IMG/VR virus record: IMGVR_UViG_3300005613_000269
Span: 1 to 31,638 of that record
Direction: 5' to 3' (one strand)
DNA length: 31,638 nucleotides
Origin: a virus
Shown: one piece after another, positions 25,980 to 31,638 of the stretch
Layout: every line of letters begins with the position of its first letter
Position numbering within the stretch: the first letter of the stretch is position 1
Translations under genes and position numbers: made by a program
Notes under the pieces: generated by a model
Databases searched by the model: none
The model's input: the letters and a program-made list of their open reading frames with translations, nothing else
What the model was told of the DNA's origin: nothing

Positions 25980-28229
25980 TTAAACAGCATCCAAAGAAAT
26001 CCAGTACTCTACGCCATTAATAAGTACTTTTAGTTTATGACTTGGTGTAATTGCTCCCGCTTCTACTGCCTGCTCTGTGTATAAAGCTAAAGTAGAAGTA
26101 CTGTCGCTAGTATCAACGGCATAAATCTCTACTCCATCAGTTACCGCACCACTAGGAGCTGTTCCATTAAAAATTGTATGAACAGCAGCAGCAGTTGCAT
26201 CAATTGTGCCTGTACCTATTTTGGTTACACCTTTAGACGAAAGGCTCATCTTTTCAGCAACAGTTCCATCTAAAGCTGTCTGAAAAGACATATAACTGTC
26301 TTGAGTAGCAGCACTCGCTGTAGTCCAATTACCTTCCGTAATAACAGCAATTCTGCCGGCATCGGCAAGAGCAGGAGTTGCAGCATCATATGCCCATTGG
26401 TTGAATAAGATGCCAGAACTAGTTCCTGTCATTGCAGCAGCGTTAGAAATATTAGTAATTTCTAGAAAGTCTTTGTTTGCTGTGACTATGCCTGCGTGTT
26501 CTATGTCTAAAGGAGATGATGGGACAAAAACTGTACCAACAATACCCATTGACTTGATTCCAACATATCCAGAATCGTTTAATGCTATCTTAGCTTGATC
26601 TGATGTACCAAATAATAATGATGATGCTCCTGAATTTAAAATGAAGGCATTATTACGTAAAGGGACATTAGCAACAGCACTACCGGCAGCACCCATTCTA
26701 ATTTCCGCGGTTGAATCAGCATTATCAAAAGCCATTAAACTATAAGAATCAACTCCATTTTGAAGTAAATCTAATAACCATTCGGGATTTGGCTGTGAAA
26801 GACCTACATATCCTTTAGAATTAATAACTACTTTTTCTGAAACAGTCCCATCTAAACAGGTTTGGAAGGACATTTTGGAATCTTGGTTTGCAGCAGTTGA
26901 ATCCCAGTCAGTTTCGGTTATAACTGCAATCCTACCAGCATCTACTACAACAGGTGTCGCAACATTATAATATTTTTGGTTAAACAAGATGCCAGTACCA
27001 GTTCCGTCCATGTCGGCAGCTTGATAAAGATTGGCAATAGTTAGAAAATCAGTAACGTCTTTAGCAGTTCCGACAGCAGCTAGATCTATCATTCCATCTT
27101 GGTTTGAACTAGCCTCTGTAAAGACACCAGTACCGACAATATTAACTCCGTCAGCAGCAATAATATCATCTAGCTGAGAAATCACAGTTGCAGTATTGCC
27201 TACATAGTAAGAACAGCTTGTGCCTCCTGTATCTGTAACATGGATATGATTATAGAAAAATCTAGAAGTTGAAGCAGTATCAGCAGCAAAGAAACCATAA
27301 CCAGTATTTGCGGCTCCTGCTATAACATGAATAGTATTTTCGTAAAATTCATGAGTTGTACCAGTACCTCCAATATATCCTAAACCAATTACATTAGTAG
27401 AATTAGGATCAGTCACAGTAATTTTATTGTTATGTAATTCAAAAACGCCGGTAGTTGCTTGATCAATTCCAACAGCAGTTGCTAGAGCAGTTCCGCTATT
27501 TGTTACAGTTAATTCTTCAACTTTATTAATATGAATTGTTCCACCAGTACCTACTTTGAAAGCACCTTTTAAAGCTGTTGCTCCGCAAGCACCAGTATGG
27601 AAATAATCATGCTCACCTCTAACCACATTAAGAGTTCCGGCACCGGTAATTTCCCCAATAGCAGGTTGGCTAGCAGCTACAATAGCAGTTGCAGAAACCA
27701 TTCTTAATTTACAATCTTTAAAAGTACAATTTCCTGTGCTACCTTGGACTGTGTTAATAGCTGTTGTAGCAGCAGTACACTGAATTGTAAAATTTTGATA
27801 TTGAATATTTGTACGACTATTGAAATCTACTACATTGGCATTAGCCTGCGTAATAATACACTCATTAGGTTTACCACGAGCTATAACAGTAACATTATTA
27901 TTAGCGTGTGTAATTGCTTCAGTATAAGTACCAGGAGAAACCATTACAGTTTGACCAGCAGTAGCAGCAGTTACACCTGCCTGAATTGTTAGTTTAGCGT
28001 TCTCAATATTAAGACCAGAATTAGCATCATTACCATGCTTAGAAATATAAATAATGCCTTGTTGAGCATCTACTTCCATTGTTAGGGTATGAGTAGCAGG
28101 ATCGCCTGTATTGGTTAAACCGACACCACCTAGAGTATTGATATTGCCTACATTATCTGGCCCTACAGCACCACCAGCATTGCCTGTAAGAGTTTCAATC
28201 CCATCAAAATAATCGCCAGCTTGTGACAT
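25980..28229 (-). CDS. Beta-helix tailspike with duplicated C-terminal modules
   Basis: A 749-residue protein. It starts with a fibre linker (IETLTGNAGGAVG), then IIYISKHGNDANSGLNIENA, TIQAGVTAATAGQTVMVSPG and TYTEAITHANNNVTVIA, the opening of a right-handed beta-helix of the pectin-lyase type. Repeating strands follow (FNSRTNIQYQNFTIQCTAA; EFYENTIHVI; FFYNHIHVTD). The C-terminal part has two copies of one module: GILFNQKYYNVATPVVVDAG near 410 and GILFNQWAYDAATPALADAG near 610, each followed by RIAVITE and MSFQT..DGTV.EK. The spike probably binds or degrades surface glycans; catalytic residues cannot be assigned. Confidence 0.78.
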   Translation of the reverse strand: MSQAGDYFDGIETLTGNAGGAVGPDNVGNINTLGGVGLTNTGDPATHTLTMEVDAQQGIIYISKHGNDANSGLNIENAKLTIQAGVTAATAGQTVMVSPGTYTEAITHANNNVTVIARGKPNECIITQANANVVDFNSRTNIQYQNFTIQCTAATTAINTVQGSTGNCTFKDCKLRMVSATAIVAASQPAIGEITGAGTLNVVRGEHDYFHTGACGATALKGAFKVGTGGTIHINKVEELTVTNSGTALATAVGIDQATTGVFELHNNKITVTDPNSTNVIGLGYIGGTGTTHEFYENTIHVIAGAANTGYGFFAADTASTSRFFYNHIHVTDTGGTSCSYYVGNTATVISQLDDIIAADGVNIVGTGVFTEASSNQDGMIDLAAVGTAKDVTDFLTIANLYQAADMDGTGTGILFNQKYYNVATPVVVDAGRIAVITETDWDSTAANQDSKMSFQTCLDGTVSEKVVINSKGYVGLSQPNPEWLLDLLQNGVDSYSLMAFDNADSTAEIRMGAAGSAVANVPLRNNAFILNSGASSLLFGTSDQAKIALNDSGYVGIKSMGIVGTVFVPSSPLDIEHAGIVTANKDFLEITNISNAAAMTGTSSGILFNQWAYDAATPALADAGRIAVITEGNWTTASAATQDSYMSFQTALDGTVAEKMSLSSKGVTKIGTGTIDATAAAVHTIFNGTAPSGAVTDGVEIYAVDTSDSTSTLALYTEQAVEAGAITPSHKLKVLINGVEYWISLDAV

Positions 28230-28239
28230 AGTGTTCTCC

Positions 28240-28572
28240 TTATGCGTGTATGAGGGTTATATAAAGTCCGCCAACAGTAGGAGCAACACCTGCGTGCTTT
28301 GCATACCAATAACCGTTTTGAGGCATAAAGAAGCCATCGTCTCTAACTTTATTAGCCGTTAAATCTAAAAGAATAAATCCCCGATTAGGGAGTAGAAATT
28401 TGTTATTAACACCATCATCTGATAACCAAAGATTTTGGTCTGTATTATTTAGAATATAAACTAAACGAATTGGTTCATCTATTTGTGCTCCGACAGCAGC
28501 ATAAGCAGCTCCAATTGCTCCAAAGGCTAAAGTTCTGACTGTGTCGATTACTGCTCTATTACGATATGACAT
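28240..28572 (-). CDS. Small tail-associated protein, first gene of the minus-strand cassette
   Basis: A 110-residue beta-rich protein: FGAIGAAYAAVGAQIDEPIR, LVYILNNTDQNLWLSDDGVN, FLLPNRGFILLDLTANKVRD and GYWYAKHAGVAPTVGGLYIT. This compact pattern is common in uncharacterised phage proteins lying before tail fibres and could be a baseplate-side adaptor or decoration protein. It is the first gene read leftwards from the divergent 28573-28724 region. No membrane segment. Function is only inferred from position. Confidence 0.6.
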   Translation of the reverse strand: MSYRNRAVIDTVRTLAFGAIGAAYAAVGAQIDEPIRLVYILNNTDQNLWLSDDGVNNKFLLPNRGFILLDLTANKVRDDGFFMPQNGYWYAKHAGVAPTVGGLYITLIHA

Positions 28573-28724
28573 TTTTGAAAACCTCTTGTTGTGGGCAACT
28601 CCTGATTTATACTAGCGATTTTGGCTAGGCCCTATTAAGTAGTAAAATATTTACTTGACTTCACCATGTGTATCTAGTATTTATTTGTAAATAGGAGATA
28701 AGCACTAACCAAAAGGAGATTTTT
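28573..28724. promoter_or_regulatory. Divergent promoter region with 16-base motif copy 5
   Basis: AGTAAAATATTTACTT at 28641-28656 is the fifth copy of the intergenic motif. Its end overlaps TTGACT (28655-28660), followed 17 bases on by TATTTA (28678-28683), a promoter for the plus gene at 28725. The second conserved block CCATGTGTA (28664-28672) is present too. For the minus tail cassette, TATAAA lies at about 28605-28600 on the minus strand. CTAGC...GCTAG (28611-28627) is a small inverted repeat. Confidence 0.55.
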
Positions 28725-28979
28725 ATGCAGCTACATCCAATAAGTACACTTAAAGTAATTGTTTTAAATGACGATAAAACAAGAGGTGTTACACTAGAAT
28801 ATCCCCATGATATGAAAATGGGAGAACTCTTAGACAAAGTAGCTTTTATGAATGATGAAATTAAAAAAGCTTATTTAAAACAATTAGAAAAGGAAAAAGC
28901 TGATGCTGAAAAGAAAGACGATAAAAAAGATAGCAAAATCGAAGAAATGCCAAAAGAAGAACCTAAGCCTAAAAGCTGA
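28725..28979 (+). CDS. Small hypothetical protein with acidic/Lys-rich tail
   Basis: An 84-residue protein with AAGGAG before ATG. Residues 1-45 (TLKVIVLNDDKTRGVTLEYP; KMGELLDKVAFMNDEIKKAY) form a small beta-then-helix domain. The tail is repeated Lys, Glu and Asp (KADAEKKDDKKDSKIEEMPK) and probably disordered. It is transcribed away from the tail cassette. A further open stretch in the +1 frame starts at its stop codon (see the next feature). No family recognised. Confidence 0.55.
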   Translation: MQLHPISTLKVIVLNDDKTRGVTLEYPHDMKMGELLDKVAFMNDEIKKAYLKQLEKEKADAEKKDDKKDSKIEEMPKEEPKPKS

Positions 28980-29076
28980 TGATCTGGATTCAGAGCTTTT
29001 ACAGATTATAGTTCATTCCTATCTTGAAGGATATAAGGAAGGGATTAAGACTAAAGAGGAATTAGGTTACAATTAA
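28978..29076 (+). other. Open +1-frame stretch after the 28725 gene, no start codon
   Basis: From the base after the first letter of the TGA of the previous gene, the +1 frame is open for 32 codons and reads DDLDSELLQIIVHSYLEGYK, then EGIKTKEELGYN, a sensible amphipathic helix. It has no ATG, GTG or TTG start in frame nearby. It could be an extension reached by +1 slippage at AAA-AGC-TGA, a fragment left by a frameshift mutation, or chance. A strong terminator follows at 29083. Confidence 0.3.
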
Positions 29077-29082
29077 GTTTTG

Positions 29083-29112
29083 AGAGCTTCTTGATTAGAA
29101 GCTCTTTTTTTT
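29083..29112 (+). terminator. Strong rho-independent terminator
   Basis: AGAGCTTCT (29083-29091), loop TGATT, and AGAAGCTCT (29097-29105) form a perfect 9-bp stem, followed by an eight-base T-run (29105-29112). It closes the 28725 transcript before the recombinase control region. Confidence 0.9.
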
Positions 29113-29270
29113 CAGTTGTTCGGAAATTCCGTACAACTCACTCCGTGCAGTCTTTAGAGACCCAGATAAATTCTATTAAATAGAAAAAATACCTTCTCTA
29201 GAAGATTAGTAGTCTTTAATTTAGTTTTTAATTAAAATAGTCTTTTTTTTACGAAAGGAGATCAAAAACT
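29113..29270. promoter_or_regulatory. Recombinase upstream region with 25-base dyad
   Basis: This 158-base region lies before the recombinase gene. A 25-base near-palindrome occupies 29114-29138 (AGTTGT...ACAACT, arms broken only at two symmetric positions and the centre). Its length suits a serine-recombinase crossover site or an operator. AGTCTTT recurs at 29149, 29211 and 29240. The ribosome site GAAAGGAG is 8 bases before the recombinase ATG. No second full dyad was found in the window; a partial one lies at 30550-30562. Confidence 0.45.
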
Positions 29271-29834
29271 ATGCTAATCGGCTATGCTAGAATTTCTACT
29301 GAATATCAAAATTTAAATATGCAAATTGATGCTCTTAAAAAACATGGAGTTGATGAAAGACATATTTTTAGGGAAACGATTTCTGCTTGTGCTAGGAAAA
29401 GATCAGAATTAACAAAAGCTATGGCCTTTCTTAAAAAAGGGGATACTTTAGTAGTTTATAAATTAGATAGGCTCGGTAGATCAGTCTCTCATTTAATTGA
29501 AATGATTAATTTTTTAAAAGAAAAAGGGGTTTTATTCTATTCTATCACAGAAAAATTAGAAACTGAAACAGCTACAGGAAAATTGCTCTTTAATATGATG
29601 GCTACTTTAGCAGAGTTTGAGCGTAGTTTAATTCAAGAAAGAGTAAAAGATGGAATGGCAGTAGCTAAAGCAAGAGGTACTAAATTTGGAAGAAAAGAAA
29701 TATTAAATAATGCTCAAAAAGAACATATTAGGGAGTTGTTAAAACAAAAGCGTAGCAAATATGATATTATGAGAATCTTAGGAATTAAATCCCGAAACCC
29801 TATCTATAGGTTGATAAAAGAAGAACAGCTTTAA
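29271..29834 (+). CDS. Serine recombinase, DNA invertase/resolvase type
   Basis: A 187-residue enzyme of the small serine recombinase family. IGYARIS contains the catalytic Ser 9, with Arg 7 nearby. KLDRLGRS (64-71) carries the conserved Asp 66, Arg 67 and Arg 70. MATLAEFERSLIQERVKDGM is the long E-helix, followed by the AKARGTKFGRK linker and a C-terminal helix-turn-helix (about 145-185). Length and order fit Hin, Gin and Tn3-type resolvases, including the KGDTLVVYKLDRLGRS phrase. It lies beside a tail-fibre cassette on the other strand, as phage invertases such as Gin do. All key residues look present. Confidence 0.9.
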   Translation: MLIGYARISTEYQNLNMQIDALKKHGVDERHIFRETISACARKRSELTKAMAFLKKGDTLVVYKLDRLGRSVSHLIEMINFLKEKGVLFYSITEKLETETATGKLLFNMMATLAEFERSLIQERVKDGMAVAKARGTKFGRKEILNNAQKEHIRELLKQKRSKYDIMRILGIKSRNPIYRLIKEEQL

Positions 29835-29847
29835 TTAGGGATAAGGG

Positions 29848-29880
29848 AAGGGAGAGGACAGAATATCCCCTCCCTTTTTT
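29848..29880 (+). terminator. Terminator after the recombinase gene
   Basis: AAGGGAGAGG (29848-29857) pairs with CCCCTCCCTT (29867-29876) with one mismatch, giving a GC-rich stem, followed by TTTTTT (29875-29880). It stops the recombinase message before the convergent HNH gene, which ends at 29900. Confidence 0.75.
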
Positions 29881-29899
29881 GATTAATTGGGATAAGAAA

Positions 29900-30538
29900 T
29901 CAAATATCTTTCCAAGATCTTTTGCGAATAATATCGTAAACCATAGTGGTAGAAATTTTATACTTTTTAGCTATTTGATAACCACTTGTCGTTTTTGATA
30001 ATCTTCTTATTTCTAAAATATCTTTTTTATTTAATTTAGAATTAGGATTTTTTTCACCGACAGACATTCTTCCTTTTTTAATAGCATCTTGTGTATTGTC
30101 TTGGGGTGTTCCTAAAAATAGATGATCTGGGTTTACACATGTAGGATTATCACATTTGTGACATACCATCATTCCTTTCGGTATTTTACCTATAAATTCT
30201 TCATATGAAACACGGTGTGCTCTTTTGTAATATACCAGTCCATACCCATCTTTATCTTTTCCCTTTTGCCAAATCCAACAACCATTTTCTTCTCTTGAAG
30301 AATAATTCAAAATCTTATCTTTAAATGTCTTTTCCGGATAACGTAGACAACCACAACTATTACAACGACCAGATTTTAAATCATCGGTAAATTTAATTTG
30401 AATTGTCTTGTATTTACATGAACATTGAACTTTCCATCTCGTCCTTTCTGTTCCATTTGGTCTTTTACCATTTGGAGCATAATCAATAACTGTTAATCTT
30501 CCAAATTTTTGACCTATTAGATTTTTTTTGCGACACAT
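29900..30538 (-). CDS. HNH homing endonuclease (intact)
   Basis: A 212-residue enzyme. The start ATG 30538 has GGAGG four bases upstream; a longer TTG start at 30571 would run into a hairpin and is not used. Residues 5-64 carry GQKFGRLTVIDY and Cys 39, 41, 59, 62 and 64, a zinc-binding finger. The HNH_3-type core is at about 107-150: RAHRVSYEEFIG, CHKCDNPTCVNPDHLFLGT, with His 127, Asn 136 and His 139. A helix-turn-helix tail (165-212) ends KRSWKDI. It is a freestanding mobile enzyme between the recombinase and a structural gene, and a close relative of the broken copy at 21808-22779. Confidence 0.88.
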   Translation of the reverse strand: MCRKKNLIGQKFGRLTVIDYAPNGKRPNGTERTRWKVQCSCKYKTIQIKFTDDLKSGRCNSCGCLRYPEKTFKDKILNYSSREENGCWIWQKGKDKDGYGLVYYKRAHRVSYEEFIGKIPKGMMVCHKCDNPTCVNPDHLFLGTPQDNTQDAIKKGRMSVGEKNPNSKLNKKDILEIRRLSKTTSGYQIAKKYKISTTMVYDIIRKRSWKDI

Positions 30539-30560
30539 ACAACCTCCGTAGTTGTTCCGA

Positions 30561-30619
30561 AAAGAAAACAAGCTCAGCCAGTCGGAAACTGGTTTTCGGG
30601 GGCGACCCTAGAGCTTGTT
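30561..30619 (-). terminator. Structured terminator/leader between structural gene and HNH gene
   Basis: AACAAGCTC (30567-30575) and GAGCTTGTT (30611-30619) form a perfect 9-bp stem, enclosing a small hairpin CCAGT-CGGAA-ACTGG (30578-30592). On the minus strand the stem is followed by TTCTTTTC. It could end the upstream structural gene's message and also sits in the leader of the HNH gene, which may limit its expression. The enclosed 35-base loop is larger than in a simple terminator. Confidence 0.5.
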
Positions 30620-30643
30620 AAAAATTATACTATTCTATAAGAT

Positions 30644-31638
30644 TTAATACCATGCTTGTAATCCACATTTAATTGACTGAATAGTAATAGCACTAGGTGT
30701 GCCACCTGCCGCAATGAATAAATGGTGAATAAACGGAATCACAACATCAGTAGAATCGAATGTAAAAGCCAATGGAGTAGATGGTGCAGCTCCATTAATG
30801 GTAGCGGTACAAACTCCAGCAGCAGATACGTTGATTCTTAATATTTTAGTCTGTCCATCAGTCCAAGCATCTCCTGAATCCTGATAGTTCCATCCAGCAT
30901 TATTTAAATTACTGCCCAAAACTACTTTATCATCTACAGTTGTATGCCTTAGACCAATAGTATAAGCATCTGTATAATTGGTGTATACTGCATTAGGAGC
31001 TCCTAATTTTCTAAATCCTATCCATAAAGGATCTGAAGATCCACAATCAGCTACTTTTAAGGATACTTCTAAAAAGAAAGCTGCGGAAGTGCCAATTGTA
31101 TAATTATGGCGTGATCTAGTAGTATGACCAAAATAAAATTCAGCTCCTTCTGCATTGGCCAAATCGAGAGAAATTAATAAACCATCATCAGTTAAACGGG
31201 GAAGGATAATAGTTTCTCCACCAGCAGCAATAATAAATTCTTCCATTACAGTACGATCCTGCATATAAAGAATATTATAATCGCCGTTAGCTCCTGTTGG
31301 CGCAGCACCAGTATTTGCTTTAGATTGACCAATAATATCAACGTCAAAGCTTGCAATATTAGTATTAGTTGGATTGCTTGACCTAGTACCCAAATCACCG
31401 GAGAAAGTCATGCCGGTAGTGGCAACTTTCATAGTTGATTGGTTTTGAAAGCGAATATCTGCATTGGTATATGGTTGTCCTGCATATCCTGGAACTGTGT
31501 TATATGCGTCAAAAGCATATAACCAATCAGCAGCAGCATTAGTACCTTGGCAGACACCGAAAGCAGCACGAGCAGCAGTACCACCGCCAGCACCTAATCT
31601 AGTAACAGCCATACCATAGGCAATAGTTTGGAAAGGAG
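30644..31638 (-). CDS. Phage structural protein, 5' end cut by window edge
   Basis: The frame ends at 30644. An ATG occurs at 31612 (322 residues from there), but no ribosome site precedes it, and the same frame stays open to the window edge (QTIAYGMAVTRLGAGGG), so the true start is probably outside. The protein is Ala/Thr/Gly-rich and beta-like: AFDAYNTVPGYAGQPYTNAD, ILYMQDRTVMEEFIIAAGGE, and DADG-free repeats such as GLRHTTVDDKVVLGSNLNNA. The last 150 residues look like a concanavalin-like or fibre beta-sandwich. Composition matches the tail cassette genes. A head or tail fibre role is inferred from composition and neighbourhood. Confidence 0.6.
   Translation of the reverse strand, partial: PFQTIAYGMAVTRLGAGGGTAARAAFGVCQGTNAAADWLYAFDAYNTVPGYAGQPYTNADIRFQNQSTMKVATTGMTFSGDLGTRSSNPTNTNIASFDVDIIGQSKANTGAAPTGANGDYNILYMQDRTVMEEFIIAAGGETIILPRLTDDGLLISLDLANAEGAEFYFGHTTRSRHNYTIGTSAAFFLEVSLKVADCGSSDPLWIGFRKLGAPNAVYTNYTDAYTIGLRHTTVDDKVVLGSNLNNAGWNYQDSGDAWTDGQTKILRINVSAAGVCTATINGAAPSTPLAFTFDSTDVVIPFIHHLFIAAGGTPSAITIQSIKCGLQAWY

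Noticed and set aside
28573-28600. Hin-like half-site (TTTTTGAAAACC) at the start of the tail cassette
   Set aside because: The first 12 bases resemble a Hin half-site, but the other half is missing and no inverted partner was found near 22800-22940.
1-31638. tRNA genes, CRISPR arrays, integrase or stop-codon reassignment
   Set aside because: No cloverleaf, spaced direct-repeat array or tyrosine/large serine integrase was seen, and TAA, TAG and TGA all end recognisable genes.

Overview
This window is part of a short-tailed (podovirus-like) double-stranded DNA phage or prophage, apparently of a low-GC bacterium. Genes are packed and often overlap by 1 to 8 bases. They use strong AGGAG-type ribosome sites and all three standard stops, so the normal bacterial code applies. 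No host gene, tRNA or CRISPR array is visible. Two small lipoproteins next to the portal gene hint at a diderm host, but the host cannot be named.

Layout. Bases 1-1694 (minus) hold a RecT-type annealing protein running off the left edge and three small early genes. Bases 1695-2934 are a control region with a Cro/CI-like protein, a tandem helix-turn-helix protein on the other strand and TTGTATA half-sites. From 2935 to 21768 a long plus-strand run carries, in order, a DUF1064 nuclease-like protein, small and large terminase, two DUF551 proteins, portal, two lipoproteins, a cluster of tiny basic proteins, scaffold, major capsid protein, a decoration-like protein and tail/connector proteins. Bases 22938-28572 (minus) are a tail-fibre and receptor-binding cassette: beta-helix tailspike, two paralogous C1q-like proteins, a fibre and a coiled-coil protein. 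A Hin/Gin-type serine recombinase follows on the plus strand (29271-29834). An intact HNH endonuclease (29900-30538) and a cut-off structural gene (to 31638) lie on the minus strand.

The most striking feature is the N4-gp56-type major capsid gene. Its exons at 12473-12715, 12923-13026, 14211-14293 and 14496-15010 join into one 314-residue protein. They are separated by three group I introns recognised from R and S core elements, guide-sequence pairings and terminal G. The middle intron carries a two-motif LAGLIDADG homing endonuclease on the antisense strand, behind a promoter-like sequence of its own. The three introns share blocks of sequence, which suggests spread within one gene.

Other selfish or mobile traces: an HNH gene (21808-22779) broken by a palindrome-rich element of about 310 bases, whose right end is repeated perfectly (44 bases, inverted) at 6763-6806 inside a patch of gene remnants. 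A 16-base near-palindrome recurs in five intergenic regions upstream of structural modules and is probably a phage promoter or operator element. The recombinase beside an opposite-strand fibre cassette suggests host-range switching, but I found no convincing pair of crossover sites.
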